Shown here: positions 16,200 to 24,003 of the stretch, one piece after another
Position numbering within the stretch: the stretch's first letter is position 1
Layout: the number at the start of each line of letters is the position of its first letter
Assembly: GCA_900546355.1 (NCBI GenBank)
Contig: URCM01000026.1
Span: 1-29,934, forward strand
Source of the DNA: an uncultured Bacteroides sp.
Lineage (GTDB): Bacteria > Bacteroidota > Bacteroidia > Bacteroidales > Bacteroidaceae
DNA: 29,934 nt
Reading direction: 5' to 3'
The notes under the pieces: generated by a model
The model's database searches: none
Told to the model about the DNA's origin: nothing
Seen by the model: only the letters and a program-made list of their open reading frames with translations
Made by a program: the position numbers and the translations under genes

Positions 16200-17108
16200 A
16201 TGAACGCTATTGTGACGCAGATGATTATTTTGTTCATTATCGTAATCATCGGCTACTTTCTGAGCAAGAAGAAAATGATGGACGCGGATTTCGACCGCAA
16301 ACTATCTGTTTTAGTGATTAACGTAACCTGCCCCAGCCTGATTCTGTCTTCCGTAATGGGCGACACGCTTCCCGATAAAGGTTTTATCCTGCCTCTGCTC
16401 GTCGTGGGATTCGCCACGTATGCCATCCTTATCGGAGGAGCATTCATCCTTCCCCGATTTTTACCCGTAAAAATGTCAGAGAGAGGCATATACAGCTTTA
16501 TGCTGGCATTCGGCAATGTAGGCTTTATCGGCTACCCTATCGTAGCTTCTATCTTCGGGGCAAACGCGGTGTTTTATGCCTGCATCCTCAACTTCCCCAG
16601 CACCTTGCTGATATTCGTGTTCGGCACATTGTTCATATCGGGAGGAGAAAGCAAGATACGCTTTGATTGGCGCACCCTCTATTGTCCGGCTATGATTGCG
16701 TCCTACCTCTCTATCCTGATTGTGGTGACCGGCTGGACGCCTCCCAAAGTACTGAGTACCCCTTTTACACTGCTGGGAAACATCACCGTACCCGCCGCCC
16801 TGCTCATCGTAGGCTCTGCCATTGCCCAAGTGCCCATCCGCAGGATGTTCGGGAATACCGCCATCTACTTGATGTCTGCCTTGCGATTGGTGCTGATCCC
16901 TCTCCTTATATTATATATATCCCGCCTATGCCGGATAGAAGAGACCATCGCGAACATCAATGCAGTGTTAGCCGCCATGCCTGTCGCCTCCTACGGAACG
17001 TTGTTTTGTATCCAGTACGAGAAAGGAGAGGTCATCATGGCGGAAGGCACGTTCATCACCACGCTGCTGTCCGTGGTGAGCATCCCGGTACTGACAATGT
17101 TCCTGTAA
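16200..17108 (+). CDS. AEC (auxin efflux carrier) family permease
   Basis: Inner-membrane transporter of 302 residues with about ten hydrophobic helices, the usual AEC/MleP/YfdV length and layout. The first helix (MIILFIIVIIGYFLSKKKMM) is followed by the conserved LSVLVINVTCPSLILSSV, in which the Asn and Cys-Pro motif is typical of the first half repeat. A second repeat begins near residue 160 (NITVPAALLIVGSAIAQ). The end (MPVASYGTLFCIQYEKGEVIMAEGTFITTLLSVVSIPVLTMFL) is typical of the family. Members export or exchange carboxylates such as malate or other organic anions; the substrate here cannot be told. It has its own promoter and converges on the TonB receptor gene. Confidence 0.9.
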   Translation: MNAIVTQMIILFIIVIIGYFLSKKKMMDADFDRKLSVLVINVTCPSLILSSVMGDTLPDKGFILPLLVVGFATYAILIGGAFILPRFLPVKMSERGIYSFMLAFGNVGFIGYPIVASIFGANAVFYACILNFPSTLLIFVFGTLFISGGESKIRFDWRTLYCPAMIASYLSILIVVTGWTPPKVLSTPFTLLGNITVPAALLIVGSAIAQVPIRRMFGNTAIYLMSALRLVLIPLLILYISRLCRIEETIANINAVLAAMPVASYGTLFCIQYEKGEVIMAEGTFITTLLSVVSIPVLTMFL

Positions 17109-17168
17109 ACGGAATGTTTTTATGCATGCCCGGAATGCGGACATCCATTGATTTTCAGGAGAAACAGC

Positions 17169-19250
17169 TCATTTGAAACGGGATGTATCCACCGCTTCCC
17201 GACGCTTCTCCTGATAGCCGCCGAATTTCCACGTAAACGACAAGCCTACAAAGCGGTAGCACGAATAATCATTCGTCACCCACTGGCGGCCGAGGCAGAC
17301 ATACGGGTCGATGCCTGTGGTCTCGAAAATATCCTTGCACCAAGCCGAGAGGATGCAGTTCTGATTGGCGAAAGTATAACGCAACGCTATGTCCACATTT
17401 CCGCTGGCAGGCAAATCATACGTACCCTGATGAGCCTTGCTGCGCACAAACCCGTTGATGCTGAGATGTAAATCGGGATGGGTAGAAAGGGTTATGTTAT
17501 TATTGAATGCCGCCATGCCGTAACAGATGCGTCGGTCGAAAGGCATATCATAAAAGTCAGCGTCTTTCTCGCGCATCCATACGCCTATCAGCGTCAGGCG
17601 CGAGTCGAGCCATTTCTTTATTTTAAAAGGGACAGAAGCCTGAACACCTGCCTGGCACTGGAAATTAAAGTTCAGGTAACGGTAGATTTCCACCAAGCGT
17701 TCGGGCGACTGGTAAAGCGTCTGCGTGAAATAATCTTCCGTATGGCTGAGCCATGCGGCAAAAGTATATTTCGAATTCAGCATGTATATCAGCGTCAGGT
17801 TATAGTCTTTCGAAGGCTTCAGCCACGGATTTCCCTGCACTTCCGAATAGCCTCCGCCCAGATAAGATACCGCGTCCTGCACCGCCCAATAATCGGGATA
17901 ACGCTTGCCGCTGCTGAAAGAAAGCTGCACAAGATGGCTGGTAGAAGGTTTATACGTAGCCGTCAGATTCGGATACCAGTCCCATTCGTTCCACACCGGA
18001 GTCTGATAATGTTCGGCGGCCAGTGAGAAGTTTACCGACAAGTCTTCGCCGAACGACTTGCTGAAGCCCGCATATACATTCAGCGTCTGTTCCCTTCGCC
18101 GTGAAGCCATGTCCGAAGGCAATCCTTCATCCCCCGAATACCGCTGGTACGAATTATCCACACTCGTTGTATAAACCGCTCCGTAGTTCAGCCCCCAGCC
18201 GCGGCCGAGCTGATGCTCTTGCGAGAGATAAAACTTCCAGGCATTGATGCGCTGCGCGTCTTCGGTATAAAAGTCCATGTCCGTCTCCTCCATTTCGCTG
18301 GCGAGACGCTGGCTGCCTGGCGCATGATACCATGTAAACTCTACGCCTGCCTTCAGCCCGAACGGAGCCTGATAATCCAACCGCCCATCGTGAAGCCATG
18401 ATTCCTGATTGCCCAAGGTCGTTGCAGTCTGTGTGCCCGTAGTATATTGGTTATAATGGCTGGTATCGTAACTCCCATTATAGACAAAACCCAGCGTATG
18501 ATTTTCGGCAAACCGGTAATCGGCGCCAAGACGGAAGGTATGTGTATGATTCCGTCTGCGCCCCGTCTCGTGATTCTCTATCAGACAGGTTTCATCCTCC
18601 GCCTCCTGCCAGTGGCGCGCCTCTTTGTCGGTCGTGTTGTAACTCTCGCCGTGCGTATGCGAATAAAGGAAATCCGCCGAAAACTTCCCTCCATTATATA
18701 ATAAGGAGGCACGCTCCTCAAACGAAGCTTCATGCTGTTGGTCATATTTGGCAAACGCTTCGCCCTGCACCGAGCCAGGGTCGCCGATGCGATGATGTAG
18801 GCGGACGTTTATCAGTGCGCCCCGCACCTGATAACGTGCCGGAGCATTGTACATTACCTCTACCCGCTCAATGCGGCTGGCAGGCATCGACTTCAATAAC
18901 GAATAAAGCTGTCCGGCACTCATATTCGTCACTTTTCCGTCCAATACGACCGTCACGCCTCGTGCCCCCAACGTCAATCCGCCGTTCATCTCTACCACGC
19001 CCGGAAGCTCTTTCAATGCATCATATACATTATCTATCGGTTTCTGCGCAATCATGCGGGGCAAGTCGTATTCCAGCCTCCCAGGCAAAGCCTTGACCAC
19101 GGGACGTTCGCCTTCCACCATCACTTCGGGCAACGTCTGAAACAGGCTGTCCGTCTGCACGTCGCCCGTCAATAAGCTATCTACTGCTTCTTGAGCCGGA
19201 AGCTTTGCCCCGAAAGCCGCCAGCCCGATAATCAAAACCAGTTGTTTCAT
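17169..19250 (-). CDS. TonB-dependent outer-membrane receptor (OMP beta-barrel family)
   Basis: A 693-residue outer-membrane protein with signal peptide 1-19 (FGAKLPAQ). A TonB-box-like stretch LPEVMVEGERP (about 40-50) is followed by a plug (MIAQKPIDNVYDALKELPGV, then VVLDGKVTNMSAGQLYSLLK and IERVEVMYNAPARYQVRG). The rest is a barrel rich in aromatic strands (FKAGVEFTWYHAPG, LNYGAVYTTSVDNSY) ending FVGLSFTWKFGG plus a 15-residue charged tail. It lacks the carboxypeptidase-like domain found on SusC proteins and has no SusD partner. It is transcribed away from a histidine kinase / response regulator pair, which is therefore its likely regulator. The substrate is unknown. Confidence 0.9.
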   Translation of the reverse strand: MKQLVLIIGLAAFGAKLPAQEAVDSLLTGDVQTDSLFQTLPEVMVEGERPVVKALPGRLEYDLPRMIAQKPIDNVYDALKELPGVVEMNGGLTLGARGVTVVLDGKVTNMSAGQLYSLLKSMPASRIERVEVMYNAPARYQVRGALINVRLHHRIGDPGSVQGEAFAKYDQQHEASFEERASLLYNGGKFSADFLYSHTHGESYNTTDKEARHWQEAEDETCLIENHETGRRRNHTHTFRLGADYRFAENHTLGFVYNGSYDTSHYNQYTTGTQTATTLGNQESWLHDGRLDYQAPFGLKAGVEFTWYHAPGSQRLASEMEETDMDFYTEDAQRINAWKFYLSQEHQLGRGWGLNYGAVYTTSVDNSYQRYSGDEGLPSDMASRRREQTLNVYAGFSKSFGEDLSVNFSLAAEHYQTPVWNEWDWYPNLTATYKPSTSHLVQLSFSSGKRYPDYWAVQDAVSYLGGGYSEVQGNPWLKPSKDYNLTLIYMLNSKYTFAAWLSHTEDYFTQTLYQSPERLVEIYRYLNFNFQCQAGVQASVPFKIKKWLDSRLTLIGVWMREKDADFYDMPFDRRICYGMAAFNNNITLSTHPDLHLSINGFVRSKAHQGTYDLPASGNVDIALRYTFANQNCILSAWCKDIFETTGIDPYVCLGRQWVTNDYSCYRFVGLSFTWKFGGYQEKRREAVDTSRFK

Positions 19251-19277
19251 CGTATTTCCGTTCTTTGTTTAATACGG

Positions 19278-19285
19278 CAAAGTTC
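19278..19285 (-). promoter_or_regulatory. Weak -7 candidate for the TonB receptor gene
   Basis: On the minus strand GAACTTTG (19285-19278) differs from TAnnTTTG in two of the six defined bases. It is 28 bases before the ATG, a plausible place. A poor core would fit a gene that needs an activator bound at the repeats at 19317-19357. Confidence 0.25.
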
Positions 19286-19316
19286 GTCGTTTTCCGCGAA
19301 ACCCGCCCTATCCCCC

Positions 19317-19357
19317 GTCTTACCGAGTGTTACCGGAAGTGTTATTTAGTCTTACCG
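19317..19357. promoter_or_regulatory. Four phased GTSTTACCG direct repeats, likely response-regulator binding site
   Basis: GTCTTACCG (19317-19325), GTGTTACCG (19327-19335), GTGTTATTT (19339-19347, degenerate) and GTCTTACCG (19349-19357) start 10, 12 and 10 bases apart. OmpR/PhoB-type regulators bind direct repeats spaced about one helical turn (10-11 bp). The array lies between the divergent TonB receptor and the kinase gene and ends next to the kinase -33 region, the classic place for an activator of that family. The seen part is the repeat; the binding partner is inferred. Confidence 0.6.
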
Positions 19358-19392
19358 TTTTCCACAAGATTGAACGGAAAGCCCTATCTTTG
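19358..19392 (+). promoter_or_regulatory. Promoter of the histidine kinase / response regulator operon
   Basis: TATCTTTG (19385-19392) matches the -7 consensus exactly. A loose -33 (TTTTC, 19358-19362) sits 22 bases upstream. Transcription should start near 19399, leaving a leader of about 105 bases before the ATG at 19504. Confidence 0.5.
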
Positions 19393-19394
19393 CC

Positions 19395-19472
19395 CTGCGA
19401 AAGCTCCCTCCTGACAGGAGCAAGGAACCGCAGCTTGCGAAAGCTTCCTGCACGATGCAGGACGGAATCGCA
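19395..19472 (+). ncRNA. Two tandem stem-loop units in the leader of the kinase mRNA
   Basis: Two related units begin 40 bases apart, each opening with TGCGAAAGCT (19396 and 19436) and closing with GGAA-CGCAG or GGAA-TCGCAG. Unit A has outer arms CTGCG (19395-19399) and CGCAG (19429-19433) around an inner CTCCTG/CAGGAG stem (19408-19420). Unit B has TGCGA/TCGCA (19436-19440, 19468-19472) around TCCTGCA-CGA-TGCAGGA (19446-19462). The inner stems differ in sequence yet both pair, which is a covariation-like sign of structure. An alternative hairpin AGCTT/AAGCT across the junction could compete. No known riboswitch is recognised. Confidence 0.5.
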
Positions 19473-19503
19473 GAGAAAAAACGAATCGAAAAAAGACCAA
19501 CGC

Positions 19504-21012
19504 ATGAAACTGCCTCTGAGATACATCACCCTGCTGGTCATCCTCTCGCTGACGGGCGTATTCGCCTACCAAACCTATTGGCTGACCAGCCTTTACCACA
19601 CCCAACGGAGCGAAATGGAAAAAGACATCCGCGAAGCCCTGCGCACGAGCGATTACAACGAAATGATTGTGCGCGTCAGGCGGATGCAGAATGATTCGTC
19701 GGCACAAGCCCAGGTGACCGTCTCGACCGGATACGACGATGAACGGGCGTTCACGAAGACCCATACCATCCGAAGCGTCAAGCATGGCGACACCATCCGC
19801 GTTTCCATCTGGGAACGTAACACTGCCGACACCGTCCCCACCCCGCAAGCCGCCCTGCAAGCCGACATCGCCACCATGCTCTTCAGTAACAAGAGCTCGG
19901 CTGACGAACTCGCCTCCAACTTCCAGCAAGGGCTGCACGCAGCCATGGACGTACTGAATGACCCCGATTTCGCCGTTTTCGATAGCCTGCTGAGAAAAGA
20001 GCTTCTCCACATCGGCATCGATACACCTTACCGGCTGATACATCTGCACCTGGGAAGCACCGTTGATTCGAGCTACACGTTCACCGACACACTAGCCATC
20101 GGAGGCACAGCCGATTATCGCCCTTCCCCACAAGCCACCTCTTACAACTACAGTTATGACCTACACGGAAACTGGAACTACCTACTCATTCTGGAACCGA
20201 CAGAAAACATCGTGCTTGCCCAAATGGCAGGCATCCTGACCGCATCGGCACTGATACTGATTATCTTAGGATTTGCGTTCGGCTTCCTCATCCGCACCCT
20301 CCTGCGCCAAAAGACATTGGAAGAAATGAAAACCGATTTTACCAACAACATAACCCACGAGCTGAAAACGCCCATCGCCGTGGCATACGCCGCCAGCGAT
20401 GCCTTGCTCAACTTCGATACAGGAACCGACCCGGCAAAACGCGAACAATACCTGCGCATCTGCCAGGAACAGCTCCGAAGGCTAAGCGGACTGGTAGAAC
20501 AAATACTCGGCATGTCGATAGAACGCCGGAAAACTTTCCGCCTACATCCGGAAACCTTCCCGCCCGAAGAAGTCATCATGCCCCTTATCGAACAACACAA
20601 ACTGAAAGCGGACAAGCCCACCGGCATCACCCTCCGCATCGAGCCGGAGAACCTGACCGTATATGCCGACCGCACGCATTTCGGCAACATCGTAAGCAAC
20701 CTTATCGACAATGCTATCAAGTATTCGCCTGGCGAGGCACAAGTCGAAATAAAATGCCGTACCGAAAACGGCTGGTTTATCCTCTCCGTCAGCGACCAGG
20801 GCATCGGCATCCCTCACGACAAGCAACGTCACGTGTTCGATAAGTTCTACCGCGTGCCTACCGGAAACCTGCACGACGTAAAGGGCTACGGACTGGGACT
20901 GTATTACGTAAAGACCCTGACCGAGAAGCACGGCGGAACGGTGGAAATGAAAAGCGAACCGGGGAAAGGAAGCGAATTCACAATTAAATTGAGAATGAAG
21001 AATGAAAAATAA
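19504..21012 (+). CDS. Sensor histidine kinase with periplasmic sensor region
   Basis: A 502-residue inner-membrane kinase from the ATG at 19504; upstream in-frame codons belong to the leader. Membrane helix 1 is at 7-24 and helix 2 at about 244-264, enclosing a periplasmic region of about 220 residues with no family I recognise. The HisKA motif FTNNITHELKTP puts the phosphorylated His at 285. ATP-binding boxes follow: N box NLIDNAIKYS (399-408), G1 DQGIGIP (431-437), F box HVFDKFYR, and G2 GYGLGLYYVK (461-470). No HAMP domain is evident. The response-regulator gene overlaps its 3' end by 11 bases, so the two are translationally coupled. Confidence 0.94.
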   Translation: MKLPLRYITLLVILSLTGVFAYQTYWLTSLYHTQRSEMEKDIREALRTSDYNEMIVRVRRMQNDSSAQAQVTVSTGYDDERAFTKTHTIRSVKHGDTIRVSIWERNTADTVPTPQAALQADIATMLFSNKSSADELASNFQQGLHAAMDVLNDPDFAVFDSLLRKELLHIGIDTPYRLIHLHLGSTVDSSYTFTDTLAIGGTADYRPSPQATSYNYSYDLHGNWNYLLILEPTENIVLAQMAGILTASALILIILGFAFGFLIRTLLRQKTLEEMKTDFTNNITHELKTPIAVAYAASDALLNFDTGTDPAKREQYLRICQEQLRRLSGLVEQILGMSIERRKTFRLHPETFPPEEVIMPLIEQHKLKADKPTGITLRIEPENLTVYADRTHFGNIVSNLIDNAIKYSPGEAQVEIKCRTENGWFILSVSDQGIGIPHDKQRHVFDKFYRVPTGNLHDVKGYGLGLYYVKTLTEKHGGTVEMKSEPGKGSEFTIKLRMKNEK

Positions 21013-21712
21013 GGAACCAATTATCAACGTACTATTAGTAGAAGACGAAGAGACACTCGCCCTGATTATCAAAGACACGCTGGAAGGACAAGGCTTCTGC
21101 ATCCGTCTTGCGAAAGACGGGGAAGAAGGAATCGGATTATTCTTCGCACAAAAGCCCGATGTATTGGTGGCGGACGTGATGATGCCCCGCATGGACGGCT
21201 TCGAAATGGTGCGCCGCATCCGTCGGCAAGACAAGCAGACGCCGGTGCTCTTCCTCACCGCCCGCTCTGCCACGAACGATGTGGTAGAAGGTTTCGAATT
21301 AGGAGGGAACGATTACTTGAAAAAGCCGTTCGGGATGCAGGAACTTATCGTGCGCATCAAGGCACTCTTAGGGCGGGCATCCAACTATTCCGCCCCGGAA
21401 AACCAACCTCCCGCAACGGAATTCGAAATAGGCAGGTACCGTTTCAACGCCACTGCCCAACGTCTCTCCTACCTCGGAAGCGAAACCGAACTTTCTCACC
21501 GTGAAAGTGAAATCTTGCGCCGCCTCTGCGAAAACCGGAACGAAGTGACCCCGATGCAAGACATCCTGATAGACCTATGGGGCGACGACACGTTCTTCAA
21601 CCAGCGCAGCCTGCACGTGTTCATCACCAAGCTTCGCCACAAACTCTCGCGCGATGAACGCATCCGCATCGTGAATGTGCGCGGCATCGGGTATAAGTTG
21701 ATTATCAATTGA
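21002..21712 (+). CDS. OmpR-family response regulator
   Basis: A 236-residue transcription regulator. Receiver domain 8-125: acidic pair Glu14-Asp15-Glu16, phosphoacceptor Asp58 in VADVMMPRMDG, conserved Thr in FLTARS and Lys in DYLKKPF. The winged-helix output domain spans about 135-236 (ELSHRESEILRRLCENRNEV; NQRSLHVFITKLRHKL; VNVRGIGYKLIIN). The ATG lies inside the end of the kinase gene. It likely controls its own operon and the divergent TonB receptor through the repeats at 19317-19357. It resembles the RprY type of Bacteroides regulators, but the sequence is not the RprY I remember, so no symbol is given. Confidence 0.94.
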   Translation: MKNKEPIINVLLVEDEETLALIIKDTLEGQGFCIRLAKDGEEGIGLFFAQKPDVLVADVMMPRMDGFEMVRRIRRQDKQTPVLFLTARSATNDVVEGFELGGNDYLKKPFGMQELIVRIKALLGRASNYSAPENQPPATEFEIGRYRFNATAQRLSYLGSETELSHRESEILRRLCENRNEVTPMQDILIDLWGDDTFFNQRSLHVFITKLRHKLSRDERIRIVNVRGIGYKLIIN

Positions 21713-21759
21713 AAAACGCCCATTCATCCGGAGAACACATCACGGCGGACGGAGCAAGC

Positions 21760-21806
21760 GGTTGTTTCAGCAGTTTCATCAGGCTGATGAAACTACTGAA
21801 ACAACC
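21760..21806. terminator. Long hairpin between the response regulator and recR
   Basis: Arms 21760-21781 and 21785-21806 pair over 22 bases with one mismatch and a three-base loop; the core is GTTTCAGCAGTTTCATCA. It lies 48 bases after the response-regulator stop and before the recR promoter, as expected for a transcription end. There is no T tract on the plus strand, so it could also be a REP-like repeat. Confidence 0.6.
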
Positions 21807-21859
21807 TGTCGTATCCGAAAGTTTTCCTTACTGCATACCCAAAGAATCCGGATTTTTCG

Positions 21860-21867
21860 TACATTTG
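21860..21867 (+). promoter_or_regulatory. -7 box of the recR promoter
   Basis: TACATTTG is an exact TAnnTTTG match 32 bases before the recR ATG. No convincing -33 motif is visible. Confidence 0.45.
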
Positions 21868-21898
21868 CACCTCGGAAACAGATAAGGAAAACAAAACG

Positions 21899-22519
21899 AT
21901 GAACCAACAATACCCGTCCGTATTATTAGAAAAGGCCGTAGATGAATTTGCCAAATTGCCCGGCATCGGCAGAAAGACCGCCATGCGGCTGGTGCTCTAC
22001 CTGCTCCGGCAAGACACACAAGCGGTAGAATCATTTGGCAATGCACTTATCCGCCTGAAACGTGAGGTGAAGTATTGCAAGGTGTGCCACAACATCTCGG
22101 ACACAGATGTATGCCAAATCTGCTCCAACCCTTTGCGCGACGCGTCGACCATTTGTGTCGTGGAGAATATCCGCGACGTGATGGCCATAGAGAACACCCA
22201 GCAATACCGGGGATTGTATCACGTACTGGGAGGAGTCATCTCGCCCATGGACGGCATCGGTCCTTCCGACCTGCAAATAGAAAGTCTGGTAGAGCGGGTA
22301 AAGACAGGCACCGTGTCGGAAGTGATTTTGGCGCTCAGTTCGACGATGGAAGGAGACACAACCAACTTCTACATCTTCCGCAAGCTGGCACCCTACGACG
22401 TGAAACTGACCATCATCGCCCGCGGCATCTCCATCGGCGACGAACTGGAATATACCGATGAAATCACCTTGGGACGCTCTATTGCCAACCGCATCGTATT
22501 TACCGGAACAACGATATGA
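21899..22519 (+). CDS. recR: Recombination mediator protein RecR
   Basis: A 206-residue DNA-repair protein that with RecO (and RecF) loads RecA onto gapped DNA. The helix-hairpin-helix motif is [18 protein letters not shown] (about 19-36). The zinc finger uses Cys60, Cys63, Cys72 and Cys75 (CKVCH...CQICSNP). The Toprim domain follows with [13 protein letters not shown] near 86-99, [16 protein letters not shown] near 108-123 and the late [12 protein letters not shown]. Length and motifs match the family (about 200). A small membrane protein and a GNAT gene follow on the same strand after 57 bases; no functional link is evident. Confidence 0.97.
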   Translation: MNQQYPSVLLEKAVDEFAKLPGIGRKTAMRLVLYLLRQDTQAVESFGNALIRLKREVKYCKVCHNISDTDVCQICSNPLRDASTICVVENIRDVMAIENTQQYRGLYHVLGGVISPMDGIGPSDLQIESLVERVKTGTVSEVILALSSTMEGDTTNFYIFRKLAPYDVKLTIIARGISIGDELEYTDEITLGRSIANRIVFTGTTI

Positions 22520-22576
22520 TTTCCGTGTACCGTTGGCCGTTTACTATGTACTACTTGACTATTTAAATTTACGCAC

Positions 22577-23038
22577 ATGGAAAAAGAACTGAAACGACTG
22601 GTGCGGATTCTGAAAGGAGAATACGCCTTACTTTGGATACTGAGCTTGCTTTTAGCGGCACTATACGAATGCGGCCTTCTGCCGCAAGGGATTCTTGCAG
22701 GTGACGCACAAACGGAATACATCCTGCAAGTAACGGGCATCTTGCTTACGGTGTGCCTTATCCCCCTTTCGCTGCGCCTCTTCAGCCTCTCGCTCACCCG
22801 GCATATAGCAACCTTGCCTCTTGCCGAAGCATTGAAAAGTTACCGCCGCTGGAGTGAAATACGCATCGCTTTGTTGACCGTTCCTGCATTGCTCGGACTT
22901 TCCATCTACTACTGGACGATGGATAATACGGGCCTGCTCTGTGCAGGCATGTCACTGATAGCCTCTTTGTTCTGCATCCCCGGCAAAGAACGGCTGCAGA
23001 ACGAACTCCATCTGTCTGATAACCCTTTCGCCGAATGA
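22577..23038 (+). CDS. Small integral membrane protein of unknown function
   Basis: A 153-residue protein with four likely membrane helices: about 17-33, 49-69, 94-112 and 117-132. The linker between helices 2 and 3 (TRHIATLPLAEALKSYRRWSEIR) and the basic N-terminus should be cytoplasmic. I do not recognise a named family. Its stop overlaps the ATG of the GNAT gene by four bases (ATGA), which supports it as a real, coupled gene. Confidence 0.8.
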   Translation: MEKELKRLVRILKGEYALLWILSLLLAALYECGLLPQGILAGDAQTEYILQVTGILLTVCLIPLSLRLFSLSLTRHIATLPLAEALKSYRRWSEIRIALLTVPALLGLSIYYWTMDNTGLLCAGMSLIASLFCIPGKERLQNELHLSDNPFAE

Positions 23039-23571
23039 CTATGCCCCTACATACCGACCGTATCCGCCTGCGTGCTCCCGAGCCCGATGATATCGATGAA
23101 ATGTGGCTGTTCGAAAATAACGAAACGTTTTGGGAGAATGGTCCTGCCACAGGTCCTTATTCGCGCTACCAGCTCAAGCAATACATTGCCGGAAACCAGA
23201 ACGACCTCTTCGCCGACGGACAACTCCGCCTGATGATAGAGCTTTGTTCCGGGAAAACGGCCGGCATCATTGACCTGTTCGCTTTCGAAGCCCGGCACCT
23301 GCGCGCGGAAGTAGGCATCGTGGTAAAAGCGGAATACCGTCGTCAAGGCATTGCTTCCGAAGCGCTCCGCCTATTGGAGCGTCACTGCTTCGGCATGCTG
23401 GGCATCCACCAGCTCTATGCTTATATCCGTACAGACAATGCCGCCAGCCTTCGTTTATTCGAGAAACAAGGATACACCCGTATCGGTATGCTGAAAGACT
23501 GGATACGCACAGGGAACAGCTACAAAGACGTATGCCTGATGCAGAAAATACACGCCGCACAGACCTCTTAA
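23035..23571 (+). CDS. GNAT-family N-acetyltransferase (RimJ/RimL/SpeG-like)
   Basis: A 178-residue cytoplasmic acetyltransferase. It opens with the RimJ/RimL-type phrase LHTDRIRLRAPEPDDIDEMW. The acetyl-CoA binding motif A is EVGIVVKAEYRRQGIASEAL (about 90-108, with R-R-Q-G-I-A contacting the pyrophosphate), and motif B is YIRTDNAASLRLFEKQGY (about 128-145). The substrate could be a protein N-terminus, a polyamine or a small amine; nothing here decides it. A second ATG two codons in (MTM) is an alternative start. Coupled to the membrane protein upstream; a hairpin at 23610 follows. Confidence 0.88.
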   Translation: MTMPLHTDRIRLRAPEPDDIDEMWLFENNETFWENGPATGPYSRYQLKQYIAGNQNDLFADGQLRLMIELCSGKTAGIIDLFAFEARHLRAEVGIVVKAEYRRQGIASEALRLLERHCFGMLGIHQLYAYIRTDNAASLRLFEKQGYTRIGMLKDWIRTGNSYKDVCLMQKIHAAQTS

Positions 23572-23609
23572 CCAAAGCCCCACAATTACATAATAATGGT
23601 TAATACTAC

Positions 23610-23629
23610 ATAAAAGTAGGTGCTTTTAT
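23610..23629 (+). terminator. Hairpin after the GNAT gene
   Basis: ATAAAAG (23610-23616) and CTTTTAT (23623-23629) form a seven-base stem with a six-base loop 38 bases after the stop, with a short T run shortly after. A plausible but A/T-rich, weak terminator for recR and the genes behind it. Confidence 0.4.
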
Positions 23630-23707
23630 AGGTTTTCGGCGTTTCTCATTTGTCAAAAACAAGAAAGTGGTGTAATTTCGTCTCCGATTTCAAGTTCGGG
23701 CAAACTA

Positions 23708-23901
23708 AGAAACTGTTTTGAATTTATCGTGTGATGATTTGGGATGAGTTTTTGAGGCATTTCCGCTTCTGTGATGAGGAAGATAGCGGGCTATCTGACG
23801 AAGGACAGAAGCGGAAAGGACCAAAAAATCGCCCAAAGCACACACGAAAACGGATACATCAAGACAAGAAAAACTTTTTGTAGAAATTCAAAACAGTTTC
23901 T
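23708..23901. mobile_element. Foldback MITE-like element with 18-bp terminal inverted repeats
   Basis: The ends AGAAACTGTTTTGAATTT (23708-23725) and AAATTCAAAACAGTTTCT (23884-23901) are perfect inverted repeats. Inside, TTTCCGCTTCTGT (from 23760) pairs with ACAGAAGCGGAAA (to about 23817), and at the centre GATAGC/GCTATC forms a small stem. The arms between also pair loosely, so the whole 194-bp unit folds back on itself. No ORF encodes a transposase, so it would be non-autonomous. A second copy begins at 29884. Clear target-site duplications were not found. With this element, the 432-base region between the GNAT and DUF5686 genes holds no supported gene. Confidence 0.8.
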
Positions 23902-24003
23902 AAAACAACATTTATTTACAACGCGTAAACCACCCCTGTACGACAGAGATTGTCGGCGGGCAAAGATTTAAATGATGACCAAATACTTATATAATAACGA
24001 TAT

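Noticed and set aside
19504..21712. Naming the two-component pair RprX/RprY
   Set aside because: Length and layout fit, but the regulator sequence differs widely from RprY as I remember it; it is likely a paralogue.
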